Assembly (NCBI RefSeq): GCF_001424045.1 | Contig: NZ_LMQB01000012.1 | Location: 231,637-295,636 of the forward strand | Source: Rhizobium sp. Leaf371 | GTDB lineage: Bacteria; Pseudomonadota; Alphaproteobacteria; Rhizobiales; Rhizobiaceae | DNA length: 64,000 nt | Direction of reading: 5' to 3' | Shown here: positions 45,441 through 53,762 of the stretch, piece by piece | Position numbering within the stretch: the first letter of the stretch is position 1 | Layout: each line of letters begins with the position of its first letter | Notes under the pieces: generated by a model | Told to the model about the DNA's origin: nothing | Database searches by the model: none | Seen by the model: the letters and a program-made list of their open reading frames with translations, nothing else | Position numbers and translations under genes: made by a program

Positions 45441-45765
45441 TGGGGGTGCGGGTGGTTACGCGTGGCGCGTGGTGCTGGCGATGACGGCGCGGTTGTTCTC
45501 TGTGGCGGCCCCTCATCCCGCTGCCGCGACCTTCTCCCCGCCGGCGGGGAGAAGGGACCTGGAGCGAGCGCTTTGCCACATCTCCTTTCGTCCCGCGTGC
45601 GGGGAGGCGGTGCCGACAGCCGGATGCAGGGCGGATGGGATTATTGCAGGTGAGGGACGAGGCAGGGCCACGCCGGATGAGGGGTGGACGGAGGTGACAG
45701 GTGCGTCAACGGAAAAAGGCGCAACCTGTGCGCCTTCTTCAAACCTTGTGATCGACCTCGGTCGA
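45441..45765. other. Non-coding stretch with RIME-like repeat inside the GTA cluster
   Basis: About 325 bp between terminase and the small antisense genes; mostly the repeat at 45509-45625. No gene supported. Confidence 0.5.
45509..45625. repeat. RIME-like palindromic repeat in the GTA cluster
   Basis: CCCCTCATCCCGCTGCCGCG followed by ACCTTCTCCCCGCCGGCGGGGAGAAGG, then an imperfect second palindrome to about 45625. Same arms as at 1-1003 and 14916. Confidence 0.7.
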
Positions 45766-45879
45766 CTACTTCGCGCTGGCCGGTGCCGGCTTGGCGGGGG
45801 TGGTGCTGGAGGTGCGGATCTGGCGCCATTCGTTTTCGAAGCGGTCGAAAAGGCTCTGGGAAATCGTCTTCACGGTCAT
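45766..45879 (-). CDS. Small antisense protein A in the GTA cluster (37 aa)
   Basis: 37 aa: starts MTVKTISQSLFDRFENEWRQ and ends PAPASAK. AAGGAGAGACC gives an almost perfect Shine-Dalgarno before the ATG (GTTAAGGAGAGACC). It is paralogous to the 54-aa gene at 45966-46130: both contain I-x-x-x-LF-x-R-(F/I)-ENEW-x-Q-(I/M)-R. Antisense to the cluster and too small for ordinary ORF screening. No known family. Probably expressed because of the strong ribosome site. Confidence 0.55.
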   Translation of the reverse strand: MTVKTISQSLFDRFENEWRQIRTSSTTPAKPAPASAK

Positions 45880-45965
45880 GGTCTCTCCTTAACGCGACGG
45901 TTGAGTGCGACAAAAACGCACATGGGTCGGAATGGTTCCGCAGATATCTGCAGCGCGAGGCTGCG

Positions 45966-46130
45966 TCAGCCGCGGGCGATGGACACCTCTGCGGCGGCGG
46001 AGCGGTCGTCCGTGCGCGGCGTGGCCACGGCGACGGAGCGCATCTGCTGCCACTCGTTTTCGATCCGGCTGAAGAGATGCGGCGGGATGGTTTCGCGAAC
46101 GGTGGTCTGCGTCTTCTCTGTCGAGGTCAT
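45966..46130 (-). CDS. Small antisense protein B in the GTA cluster (54 aa)
   Basis: 54 aa: starts MTSTEKTQTTVRETIPPHLF, continues SRIENEWQQMRSV and ends VSIARG. GGAGAG sits about 6 bp before the ATG. Paralogue of protein A (shared LF-x-R-x-ENEW core). Upstream on the minus strand is AT-rich DNA (about 46150-46300), a plausible promoter. No family recognised; may act as a small regulator or peptide. Confidence 0.55.
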   Translation of the reverse strand: MTSTEKTQTTVRETIPPHLFSRIENEWQQMRSVAVATPRTDDRSAAAEVSIARG

Positions 46131-46351
46131 GCCGTCTCTCCATCCCGAAGGTTTGAAACTGGTTCGATTGTTTAAAATGCGACCATAAGTGGCCGGTCCC
46201 GCCCGATGGGCTTACGCTGGCAGATGCTAAACGAAAAGTAAATCAGTGGTTTAAGGGATTTAAACGATTTAATTCTTCTAAATCGATTGAATCTCGACAT
46301 TTTTATGACAACCGGGCGTCCGTGTGCGCCGCAGCACGAGGAGGTGACCGC
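46131..46351. promoter_or_regulatory. AT-rich probable bidirectional promoter region
   Basis: AT-rich between about 46170 and 46300 (TTTAAGGGATTTAAAC, GATTTAATTCTTCTAAATCG), unlike the GC-rich flanks. It precedes the plus-strand endolysin and, on the other strand, the 54-aa gene. A terminator-like or operator structure is not obvious. Confidence 0.5.
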
Positions 46352-47014
46352 ATGGACCGGGCGATGTTCTTCGACAGGATCCGCAGGACGCTCTTTTCCG
46401 GGCGGCTGACGAGCGGGCAGGTGGCGGGGATCGGCGCGATCCTCGACCAGGCGGAGCGGGCCGGGACGAGCGCGCAGGCGCGTGCAGCACCGTATGATCC
46501 GCGCTGGCTCGCCTATCTCCTGGCGACCGCGCACCACGAAACCGGGCAGAAAATGCAGCCTGTGCGCGAGACCCTGGCAATGAGCGACGGACAGGCTATC
46601 GCCCGGCTGGACCGGGCCTTTGCCCGCGGGCAGCTGCCGTCGGTGCGCACGCCCTATTGGCGGCGCGATGCGGAGGGCAAGTCCTGGCTCGGCCGCGGGC
46701 TGGTGCAGCTGACGCACCGGCGCAACTACGAAAACCTGTCCGGTCTCGTCGGCATCGACCTTATCGCCGATCCCGACCGCGCCATGGACGGTGCGACGGC
46801 CGTCGAGATCCTGTTCGTCGGCATGGAGACGGGCGCCTTTACCGGCGTGTCGCTGGCCGATGTGTTCGGCACCGGCCGCACCGACTGGGTCGGGGCGCGA
46901 AAGATCATCAACGGCCGGGACCGGGCCGTGGAGATCGCGGCCTATGGCCGGGCCTATCATGCGGCGCTGGACGCCGCGGGTTTCTCCTCCATCAGAAGGA
47001 TCGTCCTGTCATGA
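46352..47014 (+). CDS. GH19-like endolysin/chitinase-type hydrolase
   Basis: 220 aa from ATG 46352 (GAGGAGG upstream). GH19-like features: LATAHHETGQKMQPVRE (catalytic Glu63), SWLGRGLVQLTHRRNY, and LSGLVGIDLIADPDRA. Expected to cut peptidoglycan or chitin-like glycans. ATGA overlap with the portal gene. Its position inside the GTA operon, between terminase and portal, suggests host-lysis for particle release. RcGTA carries its lysis genes elsewhere. Confidence 0.85.
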   Translation: MDRAMFFDRIRRTLFSGRLTSGQVAGIGAILDQAERAGTSAQARAAPYDPRWLAYLLATAHHETGQKMQPVRETLAMSDGQAIARLDRAFARGQLPSVRTPYWRRDAEGKSWLGRGLVQLTHRRNYENLSGLVGIDLIADPDRAMDGATAVEILFVGMETGAFTGVSLADVFGTGRTDWVGARKIINGRDRAVEIAAYGRAYHAALDAAGFSSIRRIVLS

Positions 47015-48198
47015 AGATGCCGTTTGGCCTGAAAATGCCCGGGTTCGCCGCCGGGACGTCCTTGGAAAAGCGGGAGACGAGAGAGCCTGAGACGAGAGAG
47101 CCCGGGCGCGAAAACAAGGCGGCCGGGTTCGTGGCGATCGCGCAGGAGGGGCGGGCGCACTGGACGGGGCGATCCTATGCCGCGCTGGCGCGGGAGGGGT
47201 TTCTGCGCAATCCGGTGGCCTATCGCACCGTGCGGATGATCGCGGAAGCCTCCGCCGCCGTGCCGTTGCTCGTCTATCGCGACGGGCGCGAGGTGACCGA
47301 CCATCCGGTGCGGCACCTGCTGGCGCGGCCGAACGCCCAGATGGCGGCGGCGGATTTTCTCGAGACGCTCTATGGCCACCTGCTGCTCTCGGGCAATGCC
47401 TTTATCGAGGCGGTGGCGATCGGCGCGGAAACGCGCGAGCTGCATCTGTTGCGGCCCGACCGGGTGCGCGTGCTCGAAGGGCGGGACGGATGGCCGGAGG
47501 GCTATGAATATCGTGCCGGCGGCGCGGTGCGGCGCTATCCCGCAGGCTCCGGGCTGCTGCACCTGAAGCTGTTTCACCCGCTCGACGATCATCTGGGGTT
47601 CCCGCCGCTGGCGGCCGCCCAGACGGCGCTCGACCTGTCCAATGCGGCGGCGACCTGGAACAAGGCGCTGCTCGACAATTCGGCCCGGCCCTCCGGCGCG
47701 CTGGTCTACCAGCCGAAGGAGGGCGGCAACCTTTCGCCCGACCAGTACGACCGGCTGAAGAGCGAGCTGGACGAGGGCTATAGCGGCCCGATGCGGGCCG
47801 GGCGGCCGCTGCTTCTGGAAGGCGGGCTCGACTGGAAGGCGATGGGCCTTTCGCCGAAGGACATGGATTTCGTGGAGGCGAAGAACGGCGCGGCGCGCGA
47901 CATCGCGCTCGCCTTCGGCGTGCCGCCCATGCTGCTCGGCATTCCCGGCGACAACACCTATGCGAACTATCAGGAGGCCCACCGGGCCTTCTACCGCCTG
48001 ACCGTGCTGCCGCTGATCAACCGCACGGCAACGGCGCTCTCCGCCTTCCTCTCCGACCGCTTCGACACGCCGCTGCAACTGGCGGCCGATCTCGACCAGG
48101 TGAGCGGCCTGGCCGGCGAGCGCAGCGAACTCTGGTCCCGCGTCGGGGCGGCCGGGTTTCTGACGGACGCGGAGAAGCGGGCGGCGGTGGGGTATTGA
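47011..48198 (+). CDS. GTA portal protein (g3)
   Basis: 395 aa, ATGA overlap. HK97-like portal: GFLRNPVAYRTVRMIAEASA, HPLDDHLGFPPLAAAQTALD, and VEAKNGAARDIALAFGVPPM. Ring of 12 at the head vertex for DNA entry. Confidence 0.93.
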   Translation: MKMPFGLKMPGFAAGTSLEKRETREPETREPGRENKAAGFVAIAQEGRAHWTGRSYAALAREGFLRNPVAYRTVRMIAEASAAVPLLVYRDGREVTDHPVRHLLARPNAQMAAADFLETLYGHLLLSGNAFIEAVAIGAETRELHLLRPDRVRVLEGRDGWPEGYEYRAGGAVRRYPAGSGLLHLKLFHPLDDHLGFPPLAAAQTALDLSNAAATWNKALLDNSARPSGALVYQPKEGGNLSPDQYDRLKSELDEGYSGPMRAGRPLLLEGGLDWKAMGLSPKDMDFVEAKNGAARDIALAFGVPPMLLGIPGDNTYANYQEAHRAFYRLTVLPLINRTATALSAFLSDRFDTPLQLAADLDQVSGLAGERSELWSRVGAAGFLTDAEKRAAVGY

Positions 48199-48265
48199 GG
48201 CGGCCGGTCGGGCACCGGCGGGCAAGCTGGCACACTGGCGGGCGAAACGGGACGAGGTGAAGGAT

Positions 48266-48574
48266 ATGGCGATGGCGGAAGATCCGGGACTGTGGATCGC
48301 GCGCGGAATCGGGGCGGTGGCGGGGGCTGCCGTTTCGCTCATCTATCTGCTGCCCAAAAGCCGGCACGAGGCGGCGTCGCGGTTTCTGACCGGGACGGTC
48401 TGCGGGCTGGTGTTCGGCGGGCCGACGGGATTGTGGGCGGTCGAGCGGCTGGGGATTGCGGGGCGCGTCTCCGGGGCCGAGGTGCTCCTGACCGGATCGG
48501 CGGCGGCGAGCCTTCTGGCCTGGTGGGCCCTGGGCGCCGCCGTGCGGATTTCGCGGCGCTACGGGCAGAAATAG
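48266..48574 (+). CDS. DUF6107 small membrane protein (GTA g3.5-like)
   Basis: 102 aa from ATG 48266 (GAGG upstream; a GTG at 48257 is alternative). Two membrane segments (GIGAVAGAAVSLIYLL and VLLTGSAAASLLAWWALG). Known Rhizobiales GTA-cluster accessory between portal and protease; holin-like function is only a guess. Confidence 0.8.
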   Translation: MAMAEDPGLWIARGIGAVAGAAVSLIYLLPKSRHEAASRFLTGTVCGLVFGGPTGLWAVERLGIAGRVSGAEVLLTGSAAASLLAWWALGAAVRISRRYGQK

Positions 48575-48658
48575 CGGACGCGGGCATTTTCGGTCGTTTT
48601 CTGGTCGGAGGTCCGGTCGGAACGTCGGTTCAACACATCACAGCATCGGGAGAATTCC

Positions 48659-49234
48659 ATGGCGACTGACCGGTATGCGGTACGGCGGACGACGGCGGTT
48701 GCCGGGTTGACGCTGGCGGGGATGACGGGAGAGGGGCGGTTTTCGGGCTATGCCAGCGTGTTCGGCGAGATCGATCTCGGCAAGGACACGATCGAGCGCG
48801 GCGCCTTCCTGCACTCGCTGGCAAAGCGTGGCGCGGGCGGCGTGCGGATGCTGTTCCAGCACGATCCGAACGAGCCGATCGGCACCTGGACGACGATCCG
48901 GGAGGACGGGCGCGGGCTGTTCGTCGAGGGGCGGCTCTCCCAGGGTGTGGCGCGGGCCCGCGAGGTGCATCAGCTGATGAAGGGCGGCGCGCTCGACGGG
49001 CTGTCCATCGGCTTCCAGACGGTGAAGGCGCGCACCGACGCCAAGAGCGGCATCCGCCGCGTGCTCGAAGCCGACCTTTGGGAAATTTCGGTCGTGACCT
49101 TTCCGATGCTGCCATCGGCGCGGGTCTCGAACGTCAAGCATGCGCGGTTCTTCCGCGACAGGGAAACGGAGCTCGTGCGCACGATGCGGCGGGCGGCCCG
49201 GATGATGGTGGAACGAAAGGATTTCTTGAGATGA
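48659..49234 (+). CDS. GTA prohead protease (g4)
   Basis: 191 aa. U35-type motifs: catalytic His68 (LFQHDPNEPIGTW) and Ser116 (GALDGLSIGF). Cleaves the capsid delta domain during head maturation. ATGA overlap with capsid gene. Confidence 0.93.
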   Translation: MATDRYAVRRTTAVAGLTLAGMTGEGRFSGYASVFGEIDLGKDTIERGAFLHSLAKRGAGGVRMLFQHDPNEPIGTWTTIREDGRGLFVEGRLSQGVARAREVHQLMKGGALDGLSIGFQTVKARTDAKSGIRRVLEADLWEISVVTFPMLPSARVSNVKHARFFRDRETELVRTMRRAARMMVERKDFLR

Positions 49235-50499
49235 CCCAGACACAGACAGCCAATCCGTCGAAGACGGCACCCGAGATCAAGACGATCCCGGACACGATGG
49301 CCTCGGCCTTCGAGGACTTCATGGGCGCCTTCGAGGTGTTCAAGGAAGCCAACGACCAGCGGCTGGGCGAGATCGAGAGCAAGCTCTCCGCCGACGTGAT
49401 CACGCGCGACAAGGTGGACCGGATCTCGCGCGGCATGGACGAGCAGAAGCGGGCGCTCGACCGGATGCTGCTCACGAAGGCGCGCCCGGCGCTGGGCGGC
49501 AAGGCCGAGGCGATGAGCTTCGAGGCGGCCGAGCACAAGGCGGCCTTCGACAGCTATATCCGCCGGGGCGACGAGGGCGCGCTGCGGGCGCTGGAGGAGA
49601 AAGCGTTTTCGATCGGCTCGGCCAGCGACGGCGGCTACCTCGTGCCGGCGCAGACCGACACGGAAATCGGCCGCCGGCTGCAGGTGATCTCGCCGATCCG
49701 CGCGCTGTCGACCGTGCGGCAGGTCTCGGGCAGCGTGCTGAAGAAGCCGTTCGCGGTCTCGGGTCTCGCCTCCGGCTGGGTCTCGGAAACCGCGGCGCGG
49801 CCGCAGACCGCGACGCCGCAGCTCTCCGAGCTGACCTTTCCGACCATGGAACTCTACGCCATGCCGGCGGCGACCGCAGCGCTTCTGGACGATGCGGCGG
49901 TGGACGTCGAGGGCTGGATCGCCGACGAGGTGGACATCGCCTTCAGCGAGCAGGAGGGCACCGCCTTCGTCACCGGCGACGGCATCAACAAGCCGAGGGG
50001 ATTTTTGAGCTACGGGTCGGTCGCCGAAGCCGGCTGGGCCTGGGGCAGCCTCGGCTATATCGCCACCGGCGCGGCCAACGGCTTCCGCTCGAGCGGCCCC
50101 GCCGACGTGCTGATCGACACGATCTACGCGCTGAAGGCCGGCCACCGGCAGAAGGCGAGCTTCGTGATGAACCGCAGGACGCAGGCCGATATCCGCAAGT
50201 TCAAGGATGCCGACGGCAACTATCTCTGGCAGCCGCCGGCCACGGTCGGCCAGGCCGCCTCGCTGCTCGGCTTCCCCGTGGCCGAGGCCGAGGACATGCC
50301 GGATGTGGTCGCCGGCAGCACGGCCATCGCCTTCGGCGATTTCCAGGCGGGCTATCTCGTGGTGGACCGCACGGGCGTGCGCATCCTGCGCGATCCCTAT
50401 TCCGCCAAGCCCTACGTGCTGTTCTACACCACCAAGCGCGTCGGCGGCGGGGTGCAGAACTTCGAGGCGATCAAGCTGGTGAAGTTCGCGGTCAACTGA
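49231..50499 (+). CDS. GTA major capsid protein (g5)
   Basis: 422 aa, HK97 fold. N-terminal coiled-coil delta domain (about 20-100: FEVFKEANDQRLGEIESKLS) removed by the prohead protease, then the capsid core (GGYLVPAQTDTEI, GYLVVDRTGVRILRDPYSAK). 227 bp follow before the next gene, longer than elsewhere in the cluster. Confidence 0.93.
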   Translation: MTQTQTANPSKTAPEIKTIPDTMASAFEDFMGAFEVFKEANDQRLGEIESKLSADVITRDKVDRISRGMDEQKRALDRMLLTKARPALGGKAEAMSFEAAEHKAAFDSYIRRGDEGALRALEEKAFSIGSASDGGYLVPAQTDTEIGRRLQVISPIRALSTVRQVSGSVLKKPFAVSGLASGWVSETAARPQTATPQLSELTFPTMELYAMPAATAALLDDAAVDVEGWIADEVDIAFSEQEGTAFVTGDGINKPRGFLSYGSVAEAGWAWGSLGYIATGAANGFRSSGPADVLIDTIYALKAGHRQKASFVMNRRTQADIRKFKDADGNYLWQPPATVGQAASLLGFPVAEAEDMPDVVAGSTAIAFGDFQAGYLVVDRTGVRILRDPYSAKPYVLFYTTKRVGGGVQNFEAIKLVKFAVN

Positions 50500-50726
50500 C
50501 CGGTTGAACGTAGCATTGGCGGGCGGGGTGCGTGCCCGGCCGTCGGCGGACGTTTTCGGGGCTCGATGCCGGAATGACGGCGGGCCTGGGTGGCGACGAC
50601 GGCGCTGTCGCGCACACCCCTTCGAACGCACGGCTTTTTATCGCAGCATTGTCCCCCAAGGCGGAGCGAAGGGGCTTCGTCGGGGCGTGCTCTGGGCACC
50701 CTTTCCTTTTGAGACCGGAGACATCC

Positions 50727-51296
50727 ATGACCATTGCCGAACTGGCGCCGCCGGTGGGCGAGCCGTTGACGCTTGCCGAAGCGCGGGCGCATCTGCGCAT
50801 CGACGATACCGCCGACGATCCTGTGATCGCCGACCTCATCACCACCGTGCGCGAACATCTGGAGCGCACGACCGGGCTCGTGCTGATCGCCCGCAGCTTC
50901 CGGCTCTATCTCGACCGCTGGCCGCAGGGCCGCGTGCTGGAGATCGGGCGCGGGCCGATCCGCAGCATCGAGACGATCACGGGTTACGACGCGCTGGGGG
51001 CGCCGTTCGAGGCGGATATGACCGGCTTCGTGCTGGATGGCGGGGCATCTCCGCCGCGCCTGTTCCTGCCGGCGGCACCCGAGACGGCGCGGGCGGTGAA
51101 CGGCATCGAGATCGATTTCACCGCGGGCTTCGGCACGACGGGGGCGGAGGTGCCGGCCTCGCTAAAGCGGGCGCTGCTGCTGCATCTGGCACTGCTGCAC
51201 GCCTATCGCGGCGCGGTTGCGCCGGACGACCAGCCGGCCGACGTGCCGGCCGGCTACGACCGGCTGGTCGCGCCCTTTCGCCGGATGAGGCTCTGA
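50727..51296 (+). CDS. GTA head-tail connector protein (g6)
   Basis: 189 aa from ATG 50727 (GGAG 6 bp upstream; the 50532 open frame is unrelated leader). TLAEARAHLRIDDTADDPVI and EHLERTTGLVLIARSFRLYL are typical of the phage head-tail connector (gp6-like) family. Confidence 0.88.
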   Translation: MTIAELAPPVGEPLTLAEARAHLRIDDTADDPVIADLITTVREHLERTTGLVLIARSFRLYLDRWPQGRVLEIGRGPIRSIETITGYDALGAPFEADMTGFVLDGGASPPRLFLPAAPETARAVNGIEIDFTAGFGTTGAEVPASLKRALLLHLALLHAYRGAVAPDDQPADVPAGYDRLVAPFRRMRL

Positions 51297-51298
51297 CC

Positions 51299-51634
51299 AT
51301 GCGCACAGACACGATCGACCCCGGCCGCATGACGGCGCGGATGGAACTGGAAATGCCGGTGGACATGCCGGACGGGCAGGGCGGCACGTCGCGCGCGTTT
51401 GCGGCGGCCGGCGCGCTCTGGACGCTGATCGAGCCGCGAGTGGCGCTGATCGCGGAGCGGCGCGACGAGACGGTGGTGGATGTCGAGCACGACGTCTGGA
51501 TCCGCCACCGTGCCGATATTGCGCCCGGCATGCGCTTTCGCAAGGGAACGCGGCTGTTCGCGATCCTCTCGGCCTTCGATCCGGACGAGACGCGACGCTA
51601 CCTCGTCTGCCGCTGCCGGGAGGCGCGGTCATGA
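51299..51634 (+). CDS. GTA head closure/adaptor protein (g7)
   Basis: 111 aa. Phage head-tail joining pattern: begins MRTDTIDPGRMTARMELEMP, then WTLIEPRVALIAERRDETVV. Two bp gap from g6, ATGA overlap with g8. Confidence 0.85.
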   Translation: MRTDTIDPGRMTARMELEMPVDMPDGQGGTSRAFAAAGALWTLIEPRVALIAERRDETVVDVEHDVWIRHRADIAPGMRFRKGTRLFAILSAFDPDETRRYLVCRCREARS

Positions 51635-52038
51635 GCGCGGCCAATGCCCTGCAGACCGCGGTCTTCGCCAGGCTGTCGGGGGATTCAGCGCTTTCGACGC
51701 TGCTCGGGCCGGGCGGCATCCATGACCGGCTGCTGGAAAGCCCGGCGCATCCCTATCTGCGCCTTGCCGGTATCGAGAGCCGCGACTGGTCGACGGCGAG
51801 CGAGCCGGGCGAGGAACACGACCTTGCCATCGAGGTGCGCGGGCCGGAGGGCGGCAACCGCGTGGTGCAGGAGATCGCCGCGCGGGTGCTGGCGCTGCTG
51901 CACGATGCGGGCCTGTCGCTGGCCGGCCAGCATCTGGTGAACCTGCGGCACGAGGGCACGCGCACGGCGCGCGACGGCGCGGCGCGGGGGCATGTGGCGG
52001 CGATGCGGTTTCGCGCCGTGACGGAGCCGGTGGCCTGA
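51631..52038 (+). CDS. GTA DUF3168 tail-completion protein (g8)
   Basis: 135 aa. DUF3168: NALQTAVFARLSGDSALSTL, HPYLRLAGIESRDWSTASEP, VRGPEGGNRVVQEIAARVLA. Tail completion in phages. Confidence 0.88.
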   Translation: MSAANALQTAVFARLSGDSALSTLLGPGGIHDRLLESPAHPYLRLAGIESRDWSTASEPGEEHDLAIEVRGPEGGNRVVQEIAARVLALLHDAGLSLAGQHLVNLRHEGTRTARDGAARGHVAAMRFRAVTEPVA

Positions 52039-52118
52039 GCCTGGAGCTTGGAGCCTGAGCGGCTGGGCCGTGTGGGACGGGAAACAACCGAGAGAATAAA
52101 CGGGAAAGGGATCGGCCG

Positions 52119-52526
52119 ATGGTGGCGCAGAAGGGCAAGGACATTCTGTTGAAGATCGAGACCGGCGGCGGCTTTGTAACCGTGGCCGGGCTGCGGTCCA
52201 AGCGGCTGGCATTCGATGCGGAAACGGTCGACGTGACCGACGCGGAGTCCAGCGGACGCTGGCGCGAGCTTCTGGGCGGGGCGGGCGTGCAGCGGGCCTC
52301 GATCGCCGGCGCCGGCCTGTTCAAGGACCAGGCCTCCGACGCGCTGGTGCGCGCGACGTTCTTTTCCGGCGCGATCGTCACCTGGCAGGTGATCATCCCG
52401 GATTTCGGCACGGTCAGCGGCCTCTTTCAGCTGACGACGCTCGCCTATACCGGCCAGTATAATGGCGAGGTGCAATTCGAGGCGGCGCTGGTATCGGCCG
52501 GCCCCCTGACCTTCACGGTCGCCTGA
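52119..52526 (+). CDS. GTA major tail protein (g9)
   Basis: 135 aa, TP901-1-type tail tube: KGKDILLKIETGGGFVTVAG, DVTDAESSGRWRELLGGAGV. Polymerises as tail tube. 1-bp overlap (TGATG) with g10. Confidence 0.9.
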   Translation: MVAQKGKDILLKIETGGGFVTVAGLRSKRLAFDAETVDVTDAESSGRWRELLGGAGVQRASIAGAGLFKDQASDALVRATFFSGAIVTWQVIIPDFGTVSGLFQLTTLAYTGQYNGEVQFEAALVSAGPLTFTVA

Positions 52527-52897
52527 TGCGGCCGCGCGACAGGGGCGCTGCCGGGCGCGCGAACCGGCACCGAGGCGAGGTGGAGGCCGTCATCGACGGC
52601 GAACGCCGCATCCTCTGCCTGACGCTCGGCAGCTTGGCCGAGCTTGAGACGGCCTTTGCCGCCGACAGCCTCATGGGGCTGGCGCGGCGCTTTTCCGCGG
52701 GCGGGCTGAAGGCGGAGGACCTGATCGTCCTCCTCGGGGCGGGCCTGCGCGGCGGCGGTAACCTCGTCTCCGACGAGGACGTCGCCGGCATGAGCGTCGA
52801 GGGCGGGCTGGGCGGACTGGCGCGGCTGGTGGGCGACCTCCTGTCCGCGGCCTTCGGCAGCGATGCGGCGGAGGCGCCGACGGGAACGGACCCCTGA
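52526..52897 (+). CDS. GTA-gp10 family protein
   Basis: 123 aa. Family core: GEVEAVIDGERRILCLTLGS, LAELETAFAADSLMGLARRF, EDLIVLLGAGLRGGGNLVSD. Tail assembly. The Arg-rich first 15 residues may be upstream of the true start. Confidence 0.88.
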   Translation: MRPRDRGAAGRANRHRGEVEAVIDGERRILCLTLGSLAELETAFAADSLMGLARRFSAGGLKAEDLIVLLGAGLRGGGNLVSDEDVAGMSVEGGLGGLARLVGDLLSAAFGSDAAEAPTGTDP

Positions 52898-53118
52898 CGG
52901 CCGCAGGCGGCGAGGAAAGCGCGGCACCGGCGCCCTTTCCCTGGGAGGCGGTCATGGCGGCCGGTCTTTCGCGCCTGCGGCTTCCGGCCCGCGACTTCTG
53001 GCGGATGACCCCGCGCGAGCTCGCGGCAGCGCTCGGCCTTTCGGCCGGCAGAGGGGGCGCGCCCGACCGGGCGGGGCTCGCCCGGATGATGCGGCAATTT
53101 CCTGACGATGCGGCGTGA
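52894..53118 (+). CDS. GTA tail assembly chaperone (rcc01693-type), CTG start
   Basis: 74 aa counted from CTG 52894. Signature PFPWEAVMAAGLSRLRLPAR, then DFWRMTPRELAAALG. An ATG exists at 52954 but starts inside the conserved PWEAVM block, removing about 20 residues including PFPWE. No ATG/GTG/TTG lies in frame upstream until well before the g10 stop, whereas CTG overlaps the g10 stop as CTGA, like the ATGA overlaps elsewhere in this cluster. Start therefore uncertain: CTG 52894 (74 aa) or ATG 52954 (54 aa). Confidence 0.75.
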   Translation: MTAAGGEESAAPAPFPWEAVMAAGLSRLRLPARDFWRMTPRELAAALGLSAGRGGAPDRAGLARMMRQFPDDAA

Positions 53119-53145
53119 CGGCCGAAGAAACCGATGGAGGCAGGC

Positions 53146-53736
53146 ATGACGAATGGGGCGGACGGGGCGGACGGGGCGGGCAAGGGTCGCGATTTTCCGG
53201 AGATGATCGCGCAGGGAAAGGCGCTGGACACGGTGCTCTCCGATCTGGAGCAGAGCGCCGGGCGTTTCGGCGCGGCGATGACGAGCGCGCTGTCGAGCGC
53301 GGTGCGCGGCGGAAAGGGGCTCGACGACATCCTGAAGAGCGCCGGTCTGCGGCTGGTCGATATCGCGCTGTCGGCCGGGCTGAAGCCGCTGCAGGACGCG
53401 GTGTCGACCGGGATCGGGGCTGTGTTCGGCGGAGGGGTCGCCGGGATCGGCGGCGCGTCGGCCGAAAGGGGCGTTGCGCCGTTCTCGGGCGATGGACGCC
53501 TTGCGACGCCGCGGTTTCTCGCCGGGGTTTCCGAGGGCGGGACGGCGGGCGGCGGGGACGCGTCCGGCGCCGGCACCGCGGCGGGAGGCATGCCGGGCGC
53601 GGGCGGGACGGCAGGCGCAGGCCCGACCGTCGTCTTCAACGTGACGGCGAGCGATGCCGAGAGTTTTCGCCGCTCGGAAGGGCAGATCGCCGCCATGCTG
53701 ACCCGCACCGTCGGGCGCGGGCGGCGCGGCGTCTGA
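53146..53736 (+). CDS. GTA tape measure protein (g11)
   Basis: 196 aa from ATG 53146 (GGAGG upstream). Helical, Gly/Ala-rich; LDDILKSAGLRLVDIALSAG and a central low-complexity AGGMPGAGGTAGAG; ends FNVTASDAESFRRSEGQIAA. Short tape measures are normal for GTA particles with short tails. Confidence 0.85.
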   Translation: MTNGADGADGAGKGRDFPEMIAQGKALDTVLSDLEQSAGRFGAAMTSALSSAVRGGKGLDDILKSAGLRLVDIALSAGLKPLQDAVSTGIGAVFGGGVAGIGGASAERGVAPFSGDGRLATPRFLAGVSEGGTAGGGDASGAGTAAGGMPGAGGTAGAGPTVVFNVTASDAESFRRSEGQIAAMLTRTVGRGRRGV

Positions 53737-53762
53737 CGAGGGGCGGTTAAAAAGGTTTCACC

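Noticed and set aside
46252-46275. TTTAAGGGATTTAAACGATTTAA as a CtrA site
   Set aside because: Spacing between TTAA blocks is 5, not 7, so it does not fit the full site; simply AT-rich.
53146-53736. Truncated tape measure gene
   Set aside because: GTA tape measures are short (about 200 aa), so the length is normal for the family.
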